Origin: Coraliomargarita sp965656715
Lineage (GTDB): Bacteria > Verrucomicrobiota > Verrucomicrobiia > Opitutales > Coraliomargaritaceae
Assembly (NCBI GenBank): GCA_965656715.1
Contig: CBFHLR010000007.1
Coordinates: 39,347-103,346 of the forward strand
Direction: 5' to 3'
DNA: 64,000 bases
Shown here: positions 30,615-40,327 of the stretch, one piece after another
How positions within the stretch are numbered: the stretch's first letter is position 1
Layout of the letters: the number at the start of each line of letters is the position of its first letter
The notes under the pieces: model-generated
What the model was told of the DNA's origin: nothing
The model's database searches: none
The model's input: only the letters and a program-made list of their open reading frames with translations
Position numbers and translations under genes: made by a program

Positions 30615-31895
30615 TTAAGAAAGCTCGGCGATGGAGCCGAAATCGGGATCGAACAGGCGCTTGTAGGTGCGCACGGCTTGGGCGTCGGTCAGGCCGGCAG
30701 TGTAGTCGCAGAGGCGGCGGAAGCGTCCGGTGTCAGTTTGTTCGTGATCGAGGAGCTCTTGAACGGCGGATGGTAGGATGCGTAGGCCGCCGTCGGATAG
30801 AGCATGTTCGCTGAGTGCTTCGAAGAGTTTGCCGAGGATTTGGCCGCCCTTGAACTCGATCTGCTGGATCTGTGAGGATTTGAAAATCAGGTCGAGCGCG
30901 ATCTTTTTATAGAATTTGCTCTCGGCTTTGACTTCGGGGGCGATGTTGAGGTCGAAGGCGTGGCGCTGGGTCTTGCCGCTGAGGAGGCATTCGCGCGGCA
31001 CGAGAGTGCAGCCGTGCACGAATGCGCCGATGCGTTTGCCGAAGTAGGGCTCATAGCGGTTCTCGCGAATCACCTCGCAGAGCTTGTCGAGCAGCTTCGC
31101 TTGCTCTGCTGGTAGTTCTTGGTTGGCGCCCCATTCATGCAGGCTGCCGACACTGATGTAGCGGGCATGAATGCCGTCGACGATGTCGTGTAAGGAGTAA
31201 GCAGTGTCGTCCGCCCAATCCATGATCTGGCACTCGATACTCTTGAAGCTATTGAGCGCTTTCGGGCTTTTGAGCTCCGCTGGGAGTTCGCTTTGATCGA
31301 AGATGATCTCCCGTGAGTCGACTTGATCGTTGTAGATGAAATGGTGCTCGGGATGGCTGCCAGTTTCAGCCAGCCAGTCCTTTGGTGTAGCCTTGTATTT
31401 CATCACGCCATCGAGGAATGCGCGGGTGGGAGCCACGCCTTTGGTGCGTCCGGGGCGCTCGTAAATGAGCTCGGTGAGAATGCGCAGGGTCTGGGCGTTG
31501 CCTTCGAAGCCGCCGTGGGGCTCCATCAGTTGATTAAGTTTGCGTTCGCCAATGTGCCCGAAGGGCGGATGCCCGAGGTCGTGAGCGAGGCACACCGCCT
31601 CAGTCAGGTCGGCGTCGATGTAAAAGTTGTTCGAAAGCTCAGAGCTGCTGGCTTTGAGGTATTCGCAGATCGAGCGTCCGACCTTGGCGACTTCGATGGA
31701 GTGCGTCAGACGGGTTCGGTAGAAATCGTATTCTCCGGATTGGAATACCTGAGTCTTCGACTGTAGGCGGCGAAAAGGGTAGGAGAAAATGATGCGGTCG
31801 CGCTCGATTTGAAAGGCATTGCGATAATCGCCCTCAGGTGCGGGGGTGTCCGGGAAGCGTTGCAGGTCAAAGGGCTGGTAAAATTCGTTAATCAT
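30615..31895 (-). CDS. dgt: Deoxyguanosinetriphosphate triphosphohydrolase-like protein
   Basis: 426 residues from the ATG at 31895. HD-domain dNTPase: 'YRTRLTHSIEVAKVGRSICE' and 'AVCLAHDLGHPPFGHIGERK' give the metal ligands H..HD..D, and 'MDWADDTAYSLHDIVDGIHA' supplies the last Asp; the N-terminus has 'YPFRRLQSKTQVF'. It removes dGTP or other dNTPs and may work in concert with the ribonucleotide reductase to balance pools. Confidence 0.93.
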   Translation of the reverse strand: MINEFYQPFDLQRFPDTPAPEGDYRNAFQIERDRIIFSYPFRRLQSKTQVFQSGEYDFYRTRLTHSIEVAKVGRSICEYLKASSSELSNNFYIDADLTEAVCLAHDLGHPPFGHIGERKLNQLMEPHGGFEGNAQTLRILTELIYERPGRTKGVAPTRAFLDGVMKYKATPKDWLAETGSHPEHHFIYNDQVDSREIIFDQSELPAELKSPKALNSFKSIECQIMDWADDTAYSLHDIVDGIHARYISVGSLHEWGANQELPAEQAKLLDKLCEVIRENRYEPYFGKRIGAFVHGCTLVPRECLLSGKTQRHAFDLNIAPEVKAESKFYKKIALDLIFKSSQIQQIEFKGGQILGKLFEALSEHALSDGGLRILPSAVQELLDHEQTDTGRFRRLCDYTAGLTDAQAVRTYKRLFDPDFGSIAELS

Positions 31896-31951
31896 TCGGT
31901 TCGAGCTTGTTTCACCGAACAGTGAGCTTATATAGCTATCGAACCTCAATA

Positions 31952-32590
31952 ATGAAATACCTCAACCCCCCAGCCTTGCTGACAGTCTTTGCTGTTGGCC
32001 TCTTATCATCAGCCTTTGCGCCCTCGGCCGAAGCTCGCGTGGGCGAGAGCGCTCAGGTGATCGAGCGACGTGTTTACTCGAATGGGGGCATTAAATACCG
32101 TGATGATGAGATTCTTGCAAAGCGGAGCGCTGGCATGCCGTATGCGAAGTATATGGACTACATGCCTGGCAGTGTGAAGGTCTCGATCTATTTCAAAACG
32201 GACGATGGTCGTAAGCCAAAGTCTTCGGATATGGAAAGTGCCCGCATGAAGGCTGGCTGGGACCTGCATGTGGTTTATATCAATGGAGAGTCTGCCTTGG
32301 AGGTCTACAAGCGAAGCAAAGGCATGAGTGAGTTCGAATTTAATCAGCTTTTGGTGCTGCAGGGCGGCAATGGCTGGCAGCGGGTGGAGAAGAAAAAACC
32401 GGCAGAAGGGGAGCTCCCGCCACCATCGGCATTCGGACACACCATGGAGACAAAGGATGGTGGCTTACGCGCGAAGAAGCTCGGGGGAGACTCTGTGATG
32501 TTTTTTAAGCCCGAGCTCGATGAGAACCTCGCGGTGGAGCAGCTGCGCGATTTACAAGATCTTGCGCCGCGCTCAGTCATGGGTTTCTAG
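31952..32590 (+). CDS. Exported protein of unknown function
   Basis: 212 residues from the ATG at 31952. Signal peptide 'MKYLNPPALLTVFAVGLLSS' ending near 'APSAEAR'. The mature part is soluble ('GSVKVSIYFKTDDGRKPKSS', 'NQLLVLQGGNGWQRVEKKKP'). No family recognised. Divergent from dgt with a 56-bp spacer. Confidence 0.6.
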   Translation: MKYLNPPALLTVFAVGLLSSAFAPSAEARVGESAQVIERRVYSNGGIKYRDDEILAKRSAGMPYAKYMDYMPGSVKVSIYFKTDDGRKPKSSDMESARMKAGWDLHVVYINGESALEVYKRSKGMSEFEFNQLLVLQGGNGWQRVEKKKPAEGELPPPSAFGHTMETKDGGLRAKKLGGDSVMFFKPELDENLAVEQLRDLQDLAPRSVMGF

Positions 32591-32670
32591 CCTTCGTGCA
32601 TTTTCTCGGATTGCGGGGTTGAAAAGTTCTGTAAGCCCCGATGTCTTAGGCCGTTTTACACCTCTGTATT

Positions 32671-34131
<1,461 letters not shown>

Positions 34132-34145
34132 CTTTGGAGGTAGGG

Positions 34146-34201
34146 CTGTCTCGCGGATTCGACAAGCTCACCGCCCTGAGCCTGCCGAAGGGCTGAGACA
34201 G
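34146..34201. repeat. Palindromic intergenic repeat
   Basis: CTGTCTC (34146-34152) pairs with GAGACAG (34195-34201), and inside TTCGACAAGCTCA pairs imperfectly with TGAGCCTGCCGAA (11 of 13). This 'TTCGACAAGCTCA ... CCCTGAGC' pattern is a familiar dispersed intergenic repeat in bacterial genomes. Confidence 0.6.
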
Positions 34202-34269
34202 TCGTTCGTCCAACCGATGTGAATTTTCCATAACTTGTAGATCCGCAATTCTAGGCAGCATTGCCACAC

Positions 34270-34294
34270 GGTCGCCTCGGCGAGGCGACCCTAC
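34270..34294 (-). repeat. REP-like element (GTAG + hairpin), minus orientation
   Basis: The perfect 9-bp stem GGTCGCCTC/GAGGCGACC (34270-34278, 34282-34290) with loop GGC is directly followed by CTAC, i.e. GTAG precedes the hairpin on the minus strand. It sits 17 bp before the hrpB start. Confidence 0.6.
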
Positions 34295-34311
34295 CTTTTA
34301 ACTTAATCATC

Positions 34312-36864
34312 ATGTCGGATCCTCGTTTTCAGCTGCCCATTTACGCTGTCGCGGATCAGATCGTGGATGGCCTGCGTGCACACGGGCGCGTTGTGCTGAG
34401 CGCACCGACGGGCTCCGGTAAGTCCACCCAAGTGCCGCAGATCTTGCTCGACCAAGCGGGAGTCGAAGGCGAAATCGTGGTGCTGCAGCCTCGCCGCCTC
34501 GCTGCTCGCTTGCTAGCCAAGCGGGTCGCTCACGAGAGCGGCTCTAAACTGGGTGAGGAAGTCGGCTACCAAATCCGTTTTGAGAATCAGGTCAGCTCGA
34601 AGACGCGCATTCGTTTTGTCACCGAGGCGATTTTGCTGCGGCAGATCCTCGGAGACCCTTCGCTCAAAGGTGTAGGGGCAGTCGTGTTCGATGAATTCCA
34701 CGAGCGCCATCTAACCAGTGATCTGAGCTTGGCCTGTGCTTTGCAGACAGTGCAGGCGCAACGGCCTGACCTGAAGCTAGTCATCATGTCGGCCACGCTC
34801 GATGTCGAAAGTTTGGAATCCTATGTTCAGCCCTGTGCGCGGGTGGAAGCCACGGGCCGCATGTATCCGGTCGAGGTTAGCTACACGGGCGCAGCGCTGG
34901 GCCGTGAAGCAGCACCTGTCTGGGAGCGCGCGGCGCAGGCCTTTCGCTCTGCTGCTAGGGGTGGCGTGTCTGGCGATGCGCTGGTCTTCATGCCGGGTGC
35001 GTTTGAGATCCGTAAAACCATCGATGCGATTTCTGCACTGCCGGAAGCGCGTGGCTACGAGGTGCTGCCTCTCCACGGCGAGTTGCCTCCCGAGGCGCAG
35101 GATCGTGCGGTGGGCAAAAGCGATGTGCCCAAAGTCATTGTGTCGACCAATGTGGCGGAGACATCGATCACGATTGATGGCGTGCGCCTGGTCATTGATG
35201 GCGGCTTGGCACGTATTGCACGCTACGATGCGCGACGTGGTATCAATTCAATTTTAGTCGAGCCGATTAGTCGGGCTTCTGCTGAACAGCGCACCGGTCG
35301 TGCGGGGCGCACTGGGCCGGGCACCTGCCTGCGCTTGTGGAGCGAGGCCGAGCATGCGGCACGCCCCGAGCGTGATGCGCCGGAAGTGAAGCGTGTTGAC
35401 TTGTCGGAGACGCTGTTGCTACTGGCTGCGGCAGGTATTGGAAATTTGGATACGTTCCCGTGGTTTGAAGCGCCGACTGCTGAATCGGCCGAGCGGGCCT
35501 CCAGCTTATTGCAAGACCTTGGGGCTTTGGATCATGAGGGGAAGATTACTGCTTTGGGCAAACGCATGGCTGCCTTTCCCTTACATCCGCGCTTTGCCCG
35601 TATGCTGTTCGAAGGCGCGGAGCGTGGCGTGCTACAAGAGATCGCGTTGATCTCGGCGATCAGTCAGGGGCGCTCATTCTATCGTGAGAGTCGCGATAAC
35701 CGCGTGCGTAAGGAACAGATTCGTCAGATTGAAGACCACGTGGATGAACGTTCGGACTTCTTTGCGAGCTTGCGTGCCTGGGAGCTGGCACAGGCCGCGC
35801 GCTTTAAGGTTCCGGCTTGTGGCGATCTTGGGATCCATGCAGGCGCGGCACGTCAAGCAGGGCAGGGCGCACAGCAGCTCTTGCAACTCGCTCAGCGCCA
35901 TGGCTTAGCTGCCAAAGAGTGTAGTGGCGATTACGAGACAGAGATTTGCAAATGTCTGCTCGCCGCGTTTTCCGATCATCTTTGCCGTCGGAACGATGCG
36001 GGCACGCGACGCTCTAAGATGGTGCATGGTCGTTCCGGGGAACTCCGCCGTGAGAGCTTAGTGTCTAGTGAATTCTTTGTTGCTGCGGAGATCGAAGAGC
36101 GTGAAGTGCGCCGCGAGGTCACGGTCCTCTTAGGTATGGCGACCGCTGTCGAGTTCGCGTGGTTGGAGGAACTGTTTCCCGGCGATTTCGAGGCAGGAAC
36201 CTTTACGACCTACGATACGCAGCTGCGTCGCGTGGTTTGTCGCACTGAGCGTCGCTTCCGTGACCTGGTGCTTGAGTCGACCGATAAGGGCGAGCCGGAT
36301 TACGACAAGGCTGCCGAGCTAATGGCCGCCGAAGTGGTTGCGGGTAATCTGAACCTGAAGGGATGGGATGCCTCGGTGGAGGCATGGATTCAGCGCGTGA
36401 ATTTTGTCGCCAAGCATTGCCCCGAGACCGAGATCGCTCCGATCGATGAGGAGGCGCGCCAGCTACTCATTGAGCAAATCTGCCATGGAGCACTGAGCTA
36501 CAAGGAGATCAAAGATCGACCAGTGCTGGCTGCGGTGAAGGAGTGGATTATCCCAGAGCAGCATTACTATATCGACACCTATGCGCCGGCGGAGATGGAG
36601 CTCCCGCGTCGTAAGCGCCCCGTGCGCATCCGCTACGAGGCGGACGGCCGTGCTTTCATCGCGTCGAAGTTACAGGATTTCTACGATGTGCCGGGTGCGA
36701 GCTTAAAAATTGCCAATGGGCAGGTGAGCCCACTGGTTGAATTGCTCGCTCCGAATGGACGCCCCGCGCACCTAACCGACGATCTGGATGGTTTTTGGGA
36801 GGGCGCCTACGCCCATGTGCGCAAAGACTTGGCCGGTCGTTACCCCAAGCACGAGTGGCGCTAG
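34312..36864 (+). CDS. hrpB: ATP-dependent RNA helicase HrpB
   Basis: 850 residues from the ATG at 34312; the earlier open frame runs through the hairpin repeat. DEAH helicase: motif I 'SAPTGSGKSTQVPQIL', motif II 'VVFDEFHERHL' (DEFH variant, usual for HrpB), motif III 'IMSATLD', motif V 'STNVAETSITIDGVRLVID', motif VI 'AEQRTGRAGRTGPG'. The C-terminus 'FWEGAYAHVRKDLAGRYPKH' is the HrpB-specific ending. Cytoplasmic RNA helicase; the physiological substrate is not well defined in the family. Confidence 0.94.
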   Translation: MSDPRFQLPIYAVADQIVDGLRAHGRVVLSAPTGSGKSTQVPQILLDQAGVEGEIVVLQPRRLAARLLAKRVAHESGSKLGEEVGYQIRFENQVSSKTRIRFVTEAILLRQILGDPSLKGVGAVVFDEFHERHLTSDLSLACALQTVQAQRPDLKLVIMSATLDVESLESYVQPCARVEATGRMYPVEVSYTGAALGREAAPVWERAAQAFRSAARGGVSGDALVFMPGAFEIRKTIDAISALPEARGYEVLPLHGELPPEAQDRAVGKSDVPKVIVSTNVAETSITIDGVRLVIDGGLARIARYDARRGINSILVEPISRASAEQRTGRAGRTGPGTCLRLWSEAEHAARPERDAPEVKRVDLSETLLLLAAAGIGNLDTFPWFEAPTAESAERASSLLQDLGALDHEGKITALGKRMAAFPLHPRFARMLFEGAERGVLQEIALISAISQGRSFYRESRDNRVRKEQIRQIEDHVDERSDFFASLRAWELAQAARFKVPACGDLGIHAGAARQAGQGAQQLLQLAQRHGLAAKECSGDYETEICKCLLAAFSDHLCRRNDAGTRRSKMVHGRSGELRRESLVSSEFFVAAEIEEREVRREVTVLLGMATAVEFAWLEELFPGDFEAGTFTTYDTQLRRVVCRTERRFRDLVLESTDKGEPDYDKAAELMAAEVVAGNLNLKGWDASVEAWIQRVNFVAKHCPETEIAPIDEEARQLLIEQICHGALSYKEIKDRPVLAAVKEWIIPEQHYYIDTYAPAEMELPRRKRPVRIRYEADGRAFIASKLQDFYDVPGASLKIANGQVSPLVELLAPNGRPAHLTDDLDGFWEGAYAHVRKDLAGRYPKHEWR

Positions 36865-36866
36865 CG

Positions 36867-36894
36867 GTAGGAATCGTTATCCTTAACGATCCGC
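36867..36894 (+). repeat. REP-like element (GTAG + hairpin)
   Basis: GTAG (36867-36870) starts 2 nt after the hrpB stop, then the hairpin ATCGTTA/TAACGAT (36873-36879, 36884-36890) with loop TCCT, ending CCGC. Same family as the pair at 16869-16939. Confidence 0.65.
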
Positions 36895-37256
36895 TATAGT
36901 TGGGCTAGGCCTTATACTGGATTTGGCTTCAATGGCACCACTCCGTTTCGCTGAGCGAGCCACCCCTCCTCTGCAAGATAACCACCTCGGTCGGGCAAGC
37001 CGACCACTCCTCCTTGAAAAGGAGGAGAGTTGGAGCTTGGGAAAAGACAGCTCCTCCCCTGCCAAGGGGAGGTCACCTGCTTGTCAGGTGGGAGGGGTAT
37101 TTCAAGCCTCACTTTTTCCACGGTGGCGTTGTGATTCTGTTCAGCTTAACAACTGGAGGTGTTGGTGCCATTCTACCTTTCTCGGAGCCCTTCCCTCCAG
37201 CTCGAATTTCAGCCCTCGGGTTTGACCTCGCTGCAAAAATAGTGCGCAGTGTCGGG
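36895..37256. other. Intergenic region rich in repeats, no gene
   Basis: This stretch holds several short inverted repeats, including one around 37010-37026 (CTCCTCCTT...AAGGAGGAG) and the 52-bp repeat at 37049-37100. An open frame from 37014 continues into the aminopeptidase but its first 81 codons translate repeat DNA, so I reject it as coding. Confidence 0.6.
37049..37100. repeat. 52-bp intergenic repeat, copy 1
   Basis: This copy matches 41743-41794 over 52 bp with only a handful of differences. It contains the hairpin CTCCCCT...AGGGGAG and a second imperfect hairpin around CACCTGCTTGTCAGGTGGGA. Intergenic, 156 bp upstream of the aminopeptidase start. Confidence 0.75.
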
Positions 37257-38369
37257 ATGGAACCGAATTATACTAAGTTGGCGAAAGTCCTTACTGAGTT
37301 TTCCACCAATTTGCAGAAGGGCGAGCGCGTCCTGATCGACGTTTACGATATTCCTGAAGCGATGACCATTGCGCTGGTGCGTGCGGCACGTGCCTTGGGC
37401 GCGATCCCGTATGTGAATCTGAATGCAGGCCGTATCGCGCGCGAGTTGGTCAATGGTGTTGAAACCGGCCAATACGAAAAGCAGGCCGAGTGGGAGCTCA
37501 AGCGCATGGAGTCGATGGACGCCTACATCGCGGTGCGTGGCTCGGACAATATTTTTGAAATGTCGGACGTTGACCCCGAGAAGATGTCGCAGGTGATGCG
37601 TTCGATGAAGGTCGTGCTCGATCACCGAGTCAACAAGACTAAGTGGGTGATCCTACGTTGGCCGACTCCGGCGATGGCACAGCAAGCCATGATGAGCTCC
37701 GAGAGCTTTGAGGAGTTCTTTTTCCGCGTCTGCACGCAGGACTACTCACGTATGATCGAGGGCATGGCTGCGCTGGAAGATTTGATGAGCGCAACCGATC
37801 GCGTGGAACTCAAGGGCCCCGGTTGTGACCTGCGCTTTTCAATCAAGGGCATTAAAGCTATCGCCTGCGGTGGCCGTCACAACATCCCCGATGGCGAAGT
37901 GTTCTCCTGCCCGGTCAAGGATTCCGTCGAAGGTGAGATCACTTACAACGCCCCGACGGTGTATCAGGGCGTGTCCTTCGACAACATCCACCTCAAGTTT
38001 GAGAAGGGGAAGATCGTTCACGCCGAGAGTTCCAATACTCAGCGTCTCAACGAAATTCTCGATAGCGATGCCGGGGCGCGCTACATCGGTGAATTCGCGA
38101 TTGGCTTTAACCCGCACATTCTCGAGCCAATGCGCGATATTCTCTTCGACGAGAAAATCGCTGGCTCCTTCCACTTCACTCCCGGCCAAGCCTACGAAGA
38201 AGCCGATAACGGCAATCGCTCGCAAGTGCACTGGGATATGGTCCATATTCAGCGCCCAGAATACGGTGGTGGCGAAATCTGGTTCGACGGTGAACTCATC
38301 CGTAAGGATGGCCTCTTCGTTAAAGACGAACTCAAGAAGCTCAACCCAGACTACTTGCTTGGTGCATAA
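37257..38369 (+). CDS. M29-family aminopeptidase
   Basis: 370 residues from the ATG at 37257, where protein-like sequence begins (MEPNYTKLAKVLTEF). 'LQKGERVLIDVYD' and 'EAMTIALVRAARALGAIPYV' are the family N-terminal domain. Metal-ligand regions: 'GGRHNIPDGEVFSCPVKDSV' (His/Glu), 'GEFAIGFNP' (Glu), 'GSFHFTPGQAYEEADNGNRS' (His/Tyr) and 'VHWDMVHI' (His/Asp), as in AmpS, AmpT and PepS. Cytoplasmic leucyl/general aminopeptidase. Confidence 0.88.
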   Translation: MEPNYTKLAKVLTEFSTNLQKGERVLIDVYDIPEAMTIALVRAARALGAIPYVNLNAGRIARELVNGVETGQYEKQAEWELKRMESMDAYIAVRGSDNIFEMSDVDPEKMSQVMRSMKVVLDHRVNKTKWVILRWPTPAMAQQAMMSSESFEEFFFRVCTQDYSRMIEGMAALEDLMSATDRVELKGPGCDLRFSIKGIKAIACGGRHNIPDGEVFSCPVKDSVEGEITYNAPTVYQGVSFDNIHLKFEKGKIVHAESSNTQRLNEILDSDAGARYIGEFAIGFNPHILEPMRDILFDEKIAGSFHFTPGQAYEEADNGNRSQVHWDMVHIQRPEYGGGEIWFDGELIRKDGLFVKDELKKLNPDYLLGA

Positions 38370-38405
38370 TTGCTCGATGTTGGAATTAAGGCATTTGCCG
38401 CTGGC

Positions 38406-38442
38406 GGGCGTGCGGAACGCTCGCCCCTACTTGACGCGCCCG
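38406..38442 (-). repeat. REP-like element (GTAG + hairpin), minus orientation
   Basis: GGGCG (38406-38410) pairs with CGCCC (38422-38426) and GCG with CGC around loop GAA, followed by CTAC (38427-38430). The 16-mer 38427-38442 is identical to 15915-15930. Confidence 0.6.
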
Positions 38443-38490
38443 AACCTGTGATCGTATTCTTCGAACTCCTTCCTTCCAACTTCTTAAACC

Positions 38491-39486
38491 GTGCATCCCA
38501 AGGTCGCATCCACCACTTCTGACTTCATTCGCCGTCTCCCAAAGACGGAGACGCACTTGCATATCGAAGGGGCGCTGCCGTATCCCTTGCTGCAATCACT
38601 CGATCCGGTCGCATTTAAAGATCCGCAGCCATGTTGGTCGCCCGACTTCAAGTGGAAGAACTTCGAGGAGTTTGAGGCGCACCTGATCGAGCACGCGATG
38701 AAGTGGTTCACTTCGCCGGAGCGTTACTACGAAGCAGCGAAGATGATCTTCGAAGGCCTGCGTCGTCAGAATGTGCGCTATGTAGAAACATCCTTTCATG
38801 CCGGGATGATCGAGTTTCTCGGTATTCCCGGGCCGGAGATACTGGCCGCCATTCGCAGTGCCGCACCGATGGATATGGAAGTGCGTGTGTTTATGGGCAT
38901 GGCGCGCAATTGCTACAACGAGGTGCTCGCGCCCGTGTTGGAAAATGCTGTCGACTGGGAAGGCCTGTCCGGCTTCGACCTGCATGGCATTGAGTATCTA
39001 CCGCTTGAGGAATGGACGCCGGAGCTCTGGCAAAAAGCGCGCGATAATGGCCTGGTGACCAAAGCTCACGCGGGTGAGTTTGGCCCGGCGGCGCACGTGC
39101 GTGAAGCGATCGAAGTGCTGGGGTCGACCCGTATTCAACACGGCGTGCGCGCAATCGAAGACGATGCAGTCGTGCAACTCGCGATCGACCACGACGTCAC
39201 CTTCGACATCTGCCCGATCAGTAATGTGAAGCTCGATGTCGTGCCCGACTTGGAGCACCACCCGATCCGCACATTCTTCGATCGCGGCATACGCTGCACC
39301 GTGAGCACCGACGATCCTTTCTCATTTGGCAACACCGTCGAGGATGAGTATGCCGCACTTAGCGCCGGCTGTATGTTTGACCACTCCGAGCTCAAGCAAG
39401 TTGCGGCCAACGGTTTTGAAGTCGCCCTCGTCGATGACCGCACCAAGGCCGACTGGATCGCCGAAGTCGAAGCGGTAGAACTCTAA
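38491..39486 (+). CDS. Adenosine deaminase-family amidohydrolase
   Basis: 331 residues from a GTG. Zinc and catalytic residues: H22/H24 in 'KTETHLHIEGA', 'TKAHAGEFG' (His and catalytic Glu), 'IQHGVRAIED' (His) and 'TVSTDDPFSF' (Asp pair). Members deaminate adenosine, adenine or, in the futalosine menaquinone pathway, aminodeoxyfutalosine. The sequence does not decide between these. Confidence 0.88.
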   Translation: MHPKVASTTSDFIRRLPKTETHLHIEGALPYPLLQSLDPVAFKDPQPCWSPDFKWKNFEEFEAHLIEHAMKWFTSPERYYEAAKMIFEGLRRQNVRYVETSFHAGMIEFLGIPGPEILAAIRSAAPMDMEVRVFMGMARNCYNEVLAPVLENAVDWEGLSGFDLHGIEYLPLEEWTPELWQKARDNGLVTKAHAGEFGPAAHVREAIEVLGSTRIQHGVRAIEDDAVVQLAIDHDVTFDICPISNVKLDVVPDLEHHPIRTFFDRGIRCTVSTDDPFSFGNTVEDEYAALSAGCMFDHSELKQVAANGFEVALVDDRTKADWIAEVEAVEL

Positions 39487-39489
39487 GCC

Positions 39490-39702
39490 ATGTCAGACAA
39501 CGAACAGATTATCGAACTTCAGGCGCAAGTCGCGCACTTGCAGCGTCACGTTGAAGAACAAGACGCCGAGATGTATAAGCTTTCAATGCGTATGGATCGC
39601 TTGCTGAAAAAGCTCACCGAGCAGGAGACGCAAATCAAAGCCCTCAACGAACGTAGCGGAGGCGGCGATATGCCCGCCAACGAAAAACCGCCGCATTATT
39701 AG
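39490..39702 (+). CDS. slyX: SlyX-family protein
   Basis: 70 residues starting 3 bp after the deaminase stop. It is one continuous coiled coil ('QIIELQAQVAHLQRHVEEQD') with the SlyX C-terminus '...EKPPHY'. Function not established in the family. A long-loop inverted repeat (AGACTGCA 39701-39708 / TGCAGTCT 39741-39748) spans the convergent space after it. Confidence 0.85.
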   Translation: MSDNEQIIELQAQVAHLQRHVEEQDAEMYKLSMRMDRLLKKLTEQETQIKALNERSGGGDMPANEKPPHY

Positions 39703-39756
39703 ACTGCAGTGTTAAGGCAAGTTGCCCCATCTATTGTTGATGCAGTCTGATGGTGA

Positions 39757-40296
39757 TCAGTTCAAATGCTTCATGGGCAGCTCACTTATATTCATCGACC
39801 ATGGATGGCCATAAGCTTCAAAGCCAGAAATCTTGGGTGCTGGAAAGCTGGGATCGGTGAAGGTCCCGATTTTGACACCAATCCGTGCTGGGTCGGCGTT
39901 TGCGGTGTAGTAGACGGTTGCTCCGCAGTCTGGGCAGAAATGGAATTTGGCTCCTTCAGATGCGCAGTTGCGATACTCGACGGGCTCAACGCCTTCTTCG
40001 GGGAATGCCCATACTTTAGATTCGCCTTCAATGGTGACCTGCTCCTTCGGGAATCGTGCTTGAATCGCGAAGGCGCTGCCGGATTGCTTCTGGCAAAGGT
40101 TGCAGTGGCACAAGGAGATCCGCTCAGGGGCGGGGCCGACGCAGGTGACGCGCAGCTGTCCACAATTACAGGATGCGGTGCGGGTCTTGATCGTATCATC
40201 GGGTGTGATTTGCTTGCTCTGCTCGTGCGATGTTGCGCAGCCTGTGAGGGCGATGCTCATGAGTGCAAACAAACCCAGTGCAAGTGTGGTGACCAT
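39757..40296 (-). CDS. GFA/CENP-V domain protein with a lipoprotein signal
   Basis: 179 residues. A signal peptide with lipobox 'MSIALTGC' (GCATS) precedes a glutathione-dependent formaldehyde-activating-like domain: zinc Cys sets 'SCNCGQLRVTC', 'LCHCNLCQKQSGSAF' and 'FHFCPDCGATVYYT'. GFA-like proteins are normally cytoplasmic; here a lipid-anchored envelope form is predicted. Enzymatic activity is unproven for most of the family. Confidence 0.8.
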   Translation of the reverse strand: MVTTLALGLFALMSIALTGCATSHEQSKQITPDDTIKTRTASCNCGQLRVTCVGPAPERISLCHCNLCQKQSGSAFAIQARFPKEQVTIEGESKVWAFPEEGVEPVEYRNCASEGAKFHFCPDCGATVYYTANADPARIGVKIGTFTDPSFPAPKISGFEAYGHPWSMNISELPMKHLN

Positions 40297-40327
40297 TAGT
40301 GCTTCATCTTCATAATCGTCTCCTTGT

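Noticed and set aside
37014..37256. N-terminal extension of the M29 aminopeptidase
   Set aside because: It translates the 52-bp repeat and has no similarity to the family start.
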